Assembly: GCF_001704275.1 (NCBI RefSeq)
Contig: NZ_CP011533.1
Span: 9,238,001-9,302,000 of the forward strand
Length of the DNA: 64,000 nt
Direction of reading: 5' to 3'
From: Streptomyces noursei ATCC 11455
GTDB taxonomy: Bacteria > Actinomycetota > Actinomycetes > Streptomycetales > Streptomycetaceae
Shown: piece after piece, positions 17,341 to 24,874 of the stretch
Position numbering within the stretch: position 1 is the stretch's first letter
How the letters are laid out: each line of letters begins with the position of its first letter
The notes under the pieces: model-generated
What the model was told of the DNA's origin: nothing
Seen by the model: only the letters and a program-made list of their open reading frames with translations
Database searches by the model: none
Made by a program: the position numbers and the translations under genes

Positions 17341-17356
17341 ACCGGAAAATCCGTAG
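17341..17356 (-). promoter_or_regulatory. Candidate PAS-LuxR (RIV/PimM-type) operator, exporter side
   Basis: Read on the minus strand: CTACGGATTTTCCGGT. The left half CTACGGA is identical to that of the other two sites in this window, and 12 of 16 positions fit the published PimM consensus CTVGGGAWWTCCCBAG. It lies about 100 bp upstream of the preferred exporter start. Confidence 0.5.
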
Positions 17357-17439
17357 TGTCCTGACGGCAGGTGCCGCGGGGCCGTACCGGATCCGGCGGC
17401 CGCCCTCTCCCCCATGCCGCGGGCACCCGAGGATCGGCA

Positions 17440-17455
17440 CTCCGGAATTCCGTAG
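17440..17455 (+). promoter_or_regulatory. Candidate PAS-LuxR (RIV/PimM-type) operator, nysDIII side
   Basis: CTCCGGAATTCCGTAG matches the published PimM consensus CTVGGGAWWTCCCBAG at 14 of 16 positions and is nearly palindromic. It lies 173 bp before the nysDIII ATG, just upstream of a TTGACA at 17471. Confidence 0.65.
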
Positions 17456-17627
17456 TGTTACTGGATTTTCTTGACACCGTGACCGGCCGCTTGGAAGCGT
17501 GCGCTTACCCGGCGTCCCGACCGCGGCGTTTTCTGACGCCATTCGACGCCATTCGAGGTCAAGAGTTCACGCAGCAGACACGGCTCTGCGTTTGGGCGGT
17601 CTGTTCTATGCGGAGGAAAGGAATGAG

Positions 17628-18659
17628 ATGTCCAAGCGTGCGCTGATCACCGGAATTACCGGCCAGGACGGCTCCTACCTGGCGGAGCACCTGCTCGCAC
17701 AGGGCTACCAGGTGTGGGGCCTGATCCGCGGTCAGGCCAATCCCCGGAAGTCGCGGGTCAGCCGGCTGGTCTCCGACCTGAACTTCGTCGACGGCGACCT
17801 GATGGACCAGGCCAGCCTGGTCTCCGCCGTCGACAAGGTGCAGCCCGACGAGATCTACAACCTCGGCGCCATCTCCTTCGTGCCGATGTCCTGGCAGCAG
17901 GCCGAGCTCGTCACCGAGGTCAACGGCATGGGTGTGCTGCGCATGCTGGAGGCGATCCGCATGGTCAGCGGCCTGAACGGCTCGCGGAGCAGCGACGGCG
18001 GCCAGATCCGCTTCTACCAGGCGTCCTCGTCGGAGATGTTCGGCAAGGTCGCCGAGACCCCGCAGTGCGAGACCACCATCTTCCGGCCGCGCAGCCCGTA
18101 CGGCGTCGCGAAGACCTACGGGCACTTCATCACCCGCAACTACCGTGAGTCCTTCGGTATGTACGCGGTCTCCGGCATGCTGTTCAACCACGAATCACCG
18201 CGCCGTGGAGCGGAGTTCGTGACCCGGAAGATCTCCCTCGCGGTGGCCCGCATCAAGCTCGGCTACCAGGACAAGATGTCCCTGGGCAACCTCGACGCCG
18301 TACGCGACTGGGGTTTCGCCGGAGACTACGTTCGCGCCATGCACCTGATGCTGCAGCAGGACGAGCCCGGCGACTACGTGATCGGGACCGGCCAGATGCA
18401 CTCGGTCCGCGACGCCGTCCGCATCGCCTTCGAGCACGTGAACCTGAACTGGGAGGACTACGTCAGCATCGACCCCTCGCTGGTGCGCCCGGCCGAGGTG
18501 GAGATCCTCTGCGCGGACGCCGAGCGCGCCCGCACCCAGCTGGGCTGGGAGCCCAGCGTCGACTTCCCCGAGCTGATGCGCATGATGGTCGACTCCGACC
18601 TGCGCCAGACGTCCCGCGAGCGGGAGTTCGGGGATCTGCTGCTGGCCGGCAGCTGGTAG
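17628..18659 (+). CDS. nysDIII: GDP-mannose 4,6-dehydratase (mycosamine pathway)
   Basis: A 343-aa short-chain dehydrogenase that makes GDP-4-keto-6-deoxymannose, the first committed step to GDP-mycosamine. The NADP-binding GITGQDG is at residues 9-15, the catalytic Ser/Glu motif SSSEMFG follows mid-protein, and the YxxxK pair is Tyr158/Lys162. Length is normal for the family. The ATG at 17628 has GAGGAAAGGAATGAG just before it; a longer frame back to 17499 has no support. It stands alone, divergent from the exporter pair, with RIV-type sites upstream and a hairpin downstream. The later aminotransferase and glycosyltransferase (NysDII/NysDI types) are not in this window. Confidence 0.95.
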   Translation: MSKRALITGITGQDGSYLAEHLLAQGYQVWGLIRGQANPRKSRVSRLVSDLNFVDGDLMDQASLVSAVDKVQPDEIYNLGAISFVPMSWQQAELVTEVNGMGVLRMLEAIRMVSGLNGSRSSDGGQIRFYQASSSEMFGKVAETPQCETTIFRPRSPYGVAKTYGHFITRNYRESFGMYAVSGMLFNHESPRRGAEFVTRKISLAVARIKLGYQDKMSLGNLDAVRDWGFAGDYVRAMHLMLQQDEPGDYVIGTGQMHSVRDAVRIAFEHVNLNWEDYVSIDPSLVRPAEVEILCADAERARTQLGWEPSVDFPELMRMMVDSDLRQTSREREFGDLLLAGSW

Positions 18660-18663
18660 TCCG

Positions 18664-18728
18664 GCCGAAGCGTACGGGATGCCTCGGTGGGCGGGGTGTG
18701 CCCCGGGTGTATCCCGTACCGCTTCGGC
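18664..18728 (+). terminator. Extended hairpin after nysDIII
   Basis: A 17-bp inverted repeat (GCCGAAGCGTACGGGAT and its complement with one bulged C) encloses a 30-nt loop that itself contains GGGG-TGTG-CCCC. It begins 5 bp after the stop codon. Terminator is the simplest reading. Confidence 0.7.
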
Positions 18729-18975
18729 GCGTCGCGGTCGTTGAGAGGAGGAGGGGCCGGTGCGATGACGCGGACCGTGGCGGAAGGGCTCCGGCCCGGT
18801 ACTGCCGCCCGGCGCGGGAGCCACTCGGGTCGCGGCCGGCGGCGCACGACGGGGGGCGAAGTAGCCGGGTTCAAGGAGGTCGACTGAACACCCGTCAACG
18901 GGCAAGGAGTTGGCGCACCGGGGCGTGTTGCTCCCGCGCCTTTCAGTGGATCATGTACTCTGACGCACACGAGAC

Positions 18976-18993
18976 ATCACTCTTTAGGGTGAT
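18976..18993. promoter_or_regulatory. Imperfect palindrome upstream of RI
   Basis: ATCACTCTTTAGGGTGAT: seven of eight pairs match around a TT centre, 64 bp before the RI start. A second GTGA-N7-TCAC pair follows at about 19010-19022. This is a possible operator; the binding protein is unknown. Confidence 0.4.
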
Positions 18994-19056
18994 TTACAGA
19001 TCGATGTGGTGACGCCCAATCACATCCGCTGTGTCTCCTGAGGTGCGAGGAGTTCT

Positions 19057-21954
19057 ATGGTGCGGAGCCGGAGCTTAGATCCTGATTTAGGCAGCGCCTT
19101 GGTCGGCCGAGCCGATGTCGTGAGAGAGCTCAACCGCTCCGCCCGCAACGCCCTTTCCGGCCGTGCATGCTCGGCGGTCGTGACCGGTCCGGCCGGAATC
19201 GGCAAGTCCGCTCTGCTGCGTGCCTTCCTCACCGGAGACGCCTGTCGGCACGCGACGGTTCTCCAGGGCAACTGCGAAGAGGGCGCCGAGAGAGATTCCT
19301 TCAGCGGGATCCGCACCTTGCTCGGCCCCGCCGCCGCACAAGGTGTCCCCCTCGAAGCGGCCATGTGCCGCGCCGTCCCCGCACTCGCCCCCGGTGCGCT
19401 GGCGGGCGAGCCACCGCACGCTCCCGTCGTGCAGCGCGCGTTCCACGACCTGCACCGCCTCGCGGCGCACGCGCTGAGCCGCCGCCCGCTCGTCCTGGCC
19501 CTGGACGACGTGCAGCACTGCGACGAACTCTCGCTGCGCTGGCTGGACTTCGTGCTGCGCAGGTCCGACGGCCTGCCGCTGCTCATCGTCCTCACCCAGC
19601 AGTCCGAGGCCGCCCTCTGCCGCCGCGCCCCGGCCCGCCACGCCCTGGCGGACCTGTCCGCCCACTGCCGCACCACGACGCTGCGCCTGCGGCCGCTGAC
19701 CGAGGCGGATGTCGCCGCAGTCGTCAGGGCGTTCTTCCCGGTACCCGCCGCACCCGTCTTCGTCACCCGCGCCCGGGTCGCGACCGGCGGCAACCCCCGC
19801 CTCCTGGGCCGGCTGCTGCACGAACTGCGGGCCGAGGGCGCCGGGCCGGGCGTGGGCGGTGCCGACCGGATCGCCGAGACCGGCGGACGCGTCCTGGCGC
19901 GCTGGGCACGCGAACTCCTGGACCGCCAGCCACCCTGGGTCGGCGAGGTCGCGCGGGCGGTGGCGGTCCTCGGAGAGCGGGGCGCCGACCACGTCGGCCC
20001 CCTGGCCGCCGTCCCCCCCGCCGAAGTAGAGGACGCCCTGGCGGTGCTGCGCGAGGCCGGGCTGGTGCCCGGCGGCAGGCATCTGGCGGACGGTGCGGTG
20101 CGAGCGGCGGTGCTGGCGACCCTGGACACCCAGGCGCTGTCGGGCCTGCGTGCGCGGGCGGCGCTGCTCCTGAGCGACGCCGGCCGGCCCGCCGAAGAGG
20201 TCGCCGAGCACCTCCTGCGGCTGCCGTCGATCTGCGCACCATGGATGCCCGGTGTCCTGCTGGAAGCCGCCGCCCGCGCCGAGGAGCGCGGCGCCCCGGA
20301 GACCGCGGCCCGCTATCTGTACCGGGTACTGGAAGTGGACCCCGACAGCGTGGAGGTCCGCGTCCGATTGGCCAGGGCGCTGACCGAGACCGACCCGCCC
20401 GAGGCCGCCGGCCTGCTCCGCGAAGCGCTGGCGCCGAGCATCGACGTACGCACCCGGGCGCGGATCGCCGCGCAGTTCGGCACCACCGGCCTGGCCGCGC
20501 GCGAGGGCTGCGTCGCCCTGGGCCTCCTGGAAGACGTCCTGGACACGCTCGACGCCGAACTCGGCCCCGACCCCCTGCCGGCCGACCAGGAACTGCGCAC
20601 GCTCGTCGAGTCGGTGTTCCTGATCGTCGGCACGCACGGCCGCAACACCTTCGCCGCGACCCAGCAGGGAGCCGCGGCGATGACCCTGCCCGAGGGCGAC
20701 ACCCCCGCCCAGTGCCAGAAGCTGGCGGCCATGGCCGTACTGACCGCACTCGACGGCCAGCCCCCCGAACCGGCCGTGCAGCGCGCGGTGCGCGCCATCT
20801 CCAGCCCCCGGCTGCTCCTGGAGAGCTGGACCCTGATCAACTCGGCGTTCGTCCTCGGCCTCGCCGACCGCGCCGAGGAGGCGCTGGACGCACTGGACCG
20901 CGTCCTGCGGCACGGCCGGGAGAACTCCGCCGTGTGGACCTACGCCCTGGCCCTGTCCACCCGCGCCATGCTCCAACACGGCCTGGGCGCCCTCCCGGAC
21001 GCGCTCGCGGACGCCAGGACAGCGGTCCAGATCAGCGGCGCGGAACGCTGGGGCGACACCATGGTCCTGCCGCGCCTGGCCCTGGCGAGCGTACTGGTGG
21101 ACCGGGGCGAGGCCGCCTCCGCCGAGCGGTTGCTGGCCGGCACCGAGCCCGCCTGGCGCGAGCAGTACGTGTGGACCTACTACCGCTATCTGATGGCCCA
21201 CGGCCGTGCCCGCCACGCCTTGGGGGACGCGGAGGGCGCACTGGCGCTGTTCCGCGAGTGCGGCAGGGCACTGGAGGAAGCCGAGGTGCGCCATGCGGCA
21301 TACGTGCCCTGGTGGGCGGAGGCCGCCTGCGTACTCGCGGAACTGGGCCGCCCCGAGGAGGCCCGGGAGCCCGCCGCGCACGGCACGCGGCTCGCACAGC
21401 AGTGGGGCACCCCCCGGGTCCTGGGCATGGCCGCCCTGGCCCGCGGCGTGGCCACCCCCGGCGAGGACGGTGTGGAACTGTTGGGCGAGGCGGTGCGCGA
21501 ACTCTCCGCTTCACCGGCCCGCGTCGAACACGCCCGCGCCGAACTCGTTCTGGGCAGGGCGCTGTTGACCGAGGGCGATCGACGCGCCGCCCGCGAGCAC
21601 CTGCGCGCCGCGGCCGGCCTCGCCCAGCGCTGCGGCGCGCTCGCGCTGGGCCAGGACGCCCGCGCGGCCCTGGTGGCCGCGGGCGGCCGCATGCGGAAGA
21701 TGACCACCTCGCCCCTCGACCTGCTCACCAGCATGGAACGCAAGGTCGCCAGTCTCGCCGCCGGTGGTGCCGGGAACCGCTCGATCGCCCAGTCGCTGTA
21801 CGTCAGCGTACGCACCGTCGAGATGCATCTGACCAGCGTGTACCGCAAGTTGGACGTTGCCGAGCGGGCCCAGCTCGACGCGGTCCTCCGCTCCTCGGGC
21901 GTCCGTGAAGCACGGGCCCCACGATCGGCACCGCGGCCGGGTGGGCAGGATTGA
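19057..21954 (+). CDS. nysRI: LAL-family (large ATP-binding LuxR) regulator RI
   Basis: A 965-aa transcriptional regulator of the LAL/MalT-like STAND group. It has an N-terminal ATPase with intact Walker A (GPAGIGKS, residues 44-51) and Walker B (LVLALDDVQHCDE), a long helical TPR-like middle, and a C-terminal LuxR helix-turn-helix (about 890-950: NRSIAQSLYVSVRTVEMHLTS). The start ATG at 19057 has GAGGAG 6 nt upstream. Leucines 7 and 11 are TTA codons (19075-19077, 19087-19089), so translation should depend on bldA tRNA from the very start of the gene. RII follows after 25 bp. By order and size it is the counterpart of NysRI, a positive regulator of polyene synthesis. Confidence 0.92.
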   Translation: MVRSRSLDPDLGSALVGRADVVRELNRSARNALSGRACSAVVTGPAGIGKSALLRAFLTGDACRHATVLQGNCEEGAERDSFSGIRTLLGPAAAQGVPLEAAMCRAVPALAPGALAGEPPHAPVVQRAFHDLHRLAAHALSRRPLVLALDDVQHCDELSLRWLDFVLRRSDGLPLLIVLTQQSEAALCRRAPARHALADLSAHCRTTTLRLRPLTEADVAAVVRAFFPVPAAPVFVTRARVATGGNPRLLGRLLHELRAEGAGPGVGGADRIAETGGRVLARWARELLDRQPPWVGEVARAVAVLGERGADHVGPLAAVPPAEVEDALAVLREAGLVPGGRHLADGAVRAAVLATLDTQALSGLRARAALLLSDAGRPAEEVAEHLLRLPSICAPWMPGVLLEAAARAEERGAPETAARYLYRVLEVDPDSVEVRVRLARALTETDPPEAAGLLREALAPSIDVRTRARIAAQFGTTGLAAREGCVALGLLEDVLDTLDAELGPDPLPADQELRTLVESVFLIVGTHGRNTFAATQQGAAAMTLPEGDTPAQCQKLAAMAVLTALDGQPPEPAVQRAVRAISSPRLLLESWTLINSAFVLGLADRAEEALDALDRVLRHGRENSAVWTYALALSTRAMLQHGLGALPDALADARTAVQISGAERWGDTMVLPRLALASVLVDRGEAASAERLLAGTEPAWREQYVWTYYRYLMAHGRARHALGDAEGALALFRECGRALEEAEVRHAAYVPWWAEAACVLAELGRPEEAREPAAHGTRLAQQWGTPRVLGMAALARGVATPGEDGVELLGEAVRELSASPARVEHARAELVLGRALLTEGDRRAAREHLRAAAGLAQRCGALALGQDARAALVAAGGRMRKMTTSPLDLLTSMERKVASLAAGGAGNRSIAQSLYVSVRTVEMHLTSVYRKLDVAERAQLDAVLRSSGVREARAPRSAPRPGGQD

Positions 21955-21979
21955 GGGCGAGCGGACCGGGAGGGTGTCT

Positions 21980-24871
21980 GTGGCGGGGCTGAACGGCGAA
22001 CAGTACGGGGGGTTCGTCTGGGCGGGGAGTCGGCGCACCGACCTTCCCCTGCTCGAACGCGAGGCGGAACAAGGGCAGTTGAAGGACGTGGTGGCTTCCC
22101 TCGGCGAAGGTCGCCCGGCCGTCGTCTCGGTGACCGGCCGCCCCGGCTTCGGTCACAACGCCCTGCTGCGCTGGACCGCCCGGCTCGCCGAGGAGCGCTC
22201 GGTACGCGTCCTGTGCGCCAGTGGATCCCTGACCGAACGCGACCTGCGACACGGAGCCGTGATCCAACTCCTCTCCCAATTGGGGGAGGAGGCCGAACGC
22301 CCGCTGAGGGTGCTGCGCGAGCACCACGAGCCGGACGGCCTGCCGGGCCTCCTCGAACTCCTGCACACCGTTCGCCGGACACCCACGCTCGTCACCGTCG
22401 AGGACGCGCAGTGGCTGGACCCGGCCTCCCTGCACTGGCTGCAGGCCCTGGTGCGTCGTCTGTCCACGGGACTCCCGCTCGCACTGCTCATCGGCCGCAC
22501 CGGTGTGGACCCGCACGGCCCCGACTGGCTGGCCGACACCGCCCCCTCCGCACGGCTGACCCGCCACCTCACCGTCCACGGACTGAGCCCCCGCGCGGTC
22601 GCCACCCTCGCCGAAATGATCTTCGGCGTCGCCTGCGACGAGACGTTCGCCGCCGCGGCCGTCCAGGCGGCCTACGGCAACCCCGCCGTACTGCACGCGG
22701 CACTGCACTGCCTCGCCGACGCCGGCCACCGCCCCACCGCCGACCTCGTCCCCCAGCTGCGCACCGTGATCACCGGCATCATCGGCGACCGCGCAGGGCG
22801 CGCCCTGCGGGGGCTGACCGACGAGTCCACCGCCGTCCTGCGCGCGTTGGCCGTCGGCGGCGACCTGTTGGACTTCACCCTGATCTGCAACCTGGCCGGG
22901 CTGCGCAGCGTAGGCGAGACCCGGCTGCGCTCGGCGCTGGAAACGGCCGGCTTCACCGTCCCCGACGGCGCCTACGAACGTATCCGGCTGCCCGTCGTCA
23001 GGGCCCGCATCCTGGAGGACACGCCCGCCGCCGAACGCGGCCGCCTGTATGCCGGCGCCGCCCGCCTCGCCTACCGGGCCGGCGCCGCCGACGAGGACAT
23101 CGCCGGCCTCCTCCTCCACGCACCCCCCATCGGCGAGTCCTGGGCGGTCCACGCGCTGCAGGGCGGCTTCGACGCCGCCGTGCGCCGCAGCGACGACATC
23201 ACCCGCTCCCTTCCCCATGCACCCTCCGGGGGCGAGCCCTGGGGCGTGCACGCACTGCGGGGCAGCTTCGGCACCGCCGTGCGCCGCAGCGAGTTCGCCC
23301 GGGCCGCCGCCTTCCTGAACCGCGCCCTCGACGAGCCCCAGCACCCCGTGCGGCGCGCACGGATCAGCCTCGACCTGGCCAGCGCCGAGGCCGCGTCCGC
23401 CCCCGTGGCGAGCGACCGTCGGCTCGCCGCCGTCGTCAACAGCCCGGGCGAGGGAGAGCTCTGGTCCCACGTGCGGTTACAGGCACTGGACATGGGCCTG
23501 GCCCGCGGGGACGACTCCTGGGGCCGCCGCGTCGCCACCCAGGCCCTGGCCACCGCCCACGGCAGCGAACGCGACGACCTGATCGCGCTGTACTGGTACG
23601 CCGCCCAGTCCCGGCCCGAGGCCACCGACATCTCCACCAGCGGCGTCCCCGCCCTGCCCGAACAGCCTCTCGCCCCCGCCCAGGCGGGCATCCGCGCCGC
23701 CCAGCTCACCGCACGCGGCCAACACCGCGAACAGGCCGGGCAACTGGCGCGCCGCGCACTGGAAGCGGGCCCCGCCGTACCCGTCATGCCCCGCCTGGAA
23801 GCCGCCAGAGCACTGTGGCTCACCGACGCCGCCGCCGAAGCCGAGGAGCACCTCGACGCCATCGTCGCCGAACTGGGCCGCCGCCACCGCCGTCCCGCGC
23901 TCGCCCGCGCGCTGGCCCTGAGCGCCGGACTGCACCTGCGCGGCGGCCGCCTGGACGCCGCCGAACATGCCGCGGACGCCGCCGAACGGGTACTGCCCGC
24001 CGCTGCCTGGCACCCCCTCGCCGCCCCGTACCTCCTGGCCATCCGCAGCATCATCGCCGTGGAGACCCACCAACACGACGTGGCCCGTGCCCTGACCGGC
24101 GCCCCCATACCGCCCGGCGCCGAATCCAGCGTCCACTGGCCCCTGCTCCTGCACGCCCGGGCCCGAGTGGCCGCCGACGAAGGGCGCTGGGCCGAGGCCG
24201 TCGAACTGTTCAAGGAGGGCGGACGCTGGCTGCTGCGCAGACAGTGGGTCAACCCCGCCGTGCTGCCCTGGCGTTCACTGGCCGCCAGAGTCCTGATCAC
24301 GCTCGGCGACCGGGAACAGGCCCGGCGCCTGATCGACGAGGAACTCACCCTCGCCCGCCGCTGGGGCGCCCCCAGCGCGGTGGGCCTGGCCCATCTCTGC
24401 GCCGGATCCCTCGACGCCCCCGGACCGGCCGCCGGTGCCGGCGGATCCACCGGCATCGCGCGCTGGCCCAACCAACTGGCCTACGCCTGGGGCCTGGCCG
24501 ACCTCGCCACCGAGGAGGCCACCAAGGGCGACCACACCATCGCGGCCCGGTTGCTGACCGAACTGTCCGGCCACCGCGTCACCCGCACCTCCAGCCGCCT
24601 GGCCGAACGCGCACGGTGGCTGGCCACCCGGCTGGAACAAACCGCCACCCCCAACGAGTTCACCTCCTCCAAGGAGTGGGCCGCCCTCACACCCGCCGAG
24701 CGGCAGACCGCCGAACTGGCCGCCCGCGGCCTGGGCAACCGCGAGATCGCCGAGCAGCTCTCGGTGAGCCGACGCACCGTCGAACTACGGCTGAGCAGTA
24801 CGTACAAAAAACTGGGCATCGCCTCACGCGAGGAACTTCGCGCACGGAGCAGGCCCACGGAAAGGACATGA
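21980..24871 (+). CDS. nysRII: LAL-family regulator RII with degenerate P-loop
   Basis: A 963-aa LAL regulator. GTG at 21980 was chosen because GGGAGG lies 6 nt upstream; the frame runs open back into RI. The P-loop position reads GRPGFGHN (residues 53-60): the nucleotide-binding Lys is His59, so ATP binding or hydrolysis may be lost. Walker B-like TLVTVEDAQWLDP is present. Residues 380-445 contain a tandem copy of a 33-aa unit (HAPPIGESWAVHAL... / HAPSGGEPWGVHAL...). The LuxR HTH is at the C-terminus (NREIAEQLSVSRRTVELRLSS). Leu500 is a TTA codon (23477-23479). It ends 3 bp before RIII, so RI-RII-RIII probably form one transcript. Confidence 0.9.
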   Translation: MAGLNGEQYGGFVWAGSRRTDLPLLEREAEQGQLKDVVASLGEGRPAVVSVTGRPGFGHNALLRWTARLAEERSVRVLCASGSLTERDLRHGAVIQLLSQLGEEAERPLRVLREHHEPDGLPGLLELLHTVRRTPTLVTVEDAQWLDPASLHWLQALVRRLSTGLPLALLIGRTGVDPHGPDWLADTAPSARLTRHLTVHGLSPRAVATLAEMIFGVACDETFAAAAVQAAYGNPAVLHAALHCLADAGHRPTADLVPQLRTVITGIIGDRAGRALRGLTDESTAVLRALAVGGDLLDFTLICNLAGLRSVGETRLRSALETAGFTVPDGAYERIRLPVVRARILEDTPAAERGRLYAGAARLAYRAGAADEDIAGLLLHAPPIGESWAVHALQGGFDAAVRRSDDITRSLPHAPSGGEPWGVHALRGSFGTAVRRSEFARAAAFLNRALDEPQHPVRRARISLDLASAEAASAPVASDRRLAAVVNSPGEGELWSHVRLQALDMGLARGDDSWGRRVATQALATAHGSERDDLIALYWYAAQSRPEATDISTSGVPALPEQPLAPAQAGIRAAQLTARGQHREQAGQLARRALEAGPAVPVMPRLEAARALWLTDAAAEAEEHLDAIVAELGRRHRRPALARALALSAGLHLRGGRLDAAEHAADAAERVLPAAAWHPLAAPYLLAIRSIIAVETHQHDVARALTGAPIPPGAESSVHWPLLLHARARVAADEGRWAEAVELFKEGGRWLLRRQWVNPAVLPWRSLAARVLITLGDREQARRLIDEELTLARRWGAPSAVGLAHLCAGSLDAPGPAAGAGGSTGIARWPNQLAYAWGLADLATEEATKGDHTIAARLLTELSGHRVTRTSSRLAERARWLATRLEQTATPNEFTSSKEWAALTPAERQTAELAARGLGNREIAEQLSVSRRTVELRLSSTYKKLGIASREELRARSRPTERT
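23117..23314 (+). repeat. 99-bp tandem duplication inside RII
   Basis: Two consecutive 99-bp in-frame units (23117-23215 and 23216-23314) encode 33 aa each. The first 25 residues match at 17 positions, including G-E-x-W-x-V-H-A-L and AVRRS. A single copy is usual here in LAL proteins. Confidence 0.8.
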
Positions 24872-24874
24872 CCG

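Larger units (their letters stand above)
17241..17627. other. Divergent control region, exporter / nysDIII
   Basis: About 390 bp between the exporter and the GDP-mannose dehydratase. It holds two RIV-type operator candidates 99 bp apart (listed separately) and a TTGACA at 17471-17476. The last ~100 bp before nysDIII is less GC-rich and has the gene's strong ribosome site. Confidence 0.7.
18660..19056. other. Region between nysDIII and the RI regulator
   Basis: About 400 bp: the nysDIII hairpin, then GC-rich DNA with no convincing gene (a 40-codon frame at 18765 looks like chance). Next comes an AT-richer stretch from about 18945 to 19030 with an imperfect palindrome, which should hold the RI promoter. 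I could not assign -35/-10 with confidence. Confidence 0.5.

Noticed and set aside
18765..18887. A 40-codon frame with a purine-rich sequence upstream, between nysDIII and RI
   Set aside because: Arg/Gly-rich, no recognisable features; likely chance.
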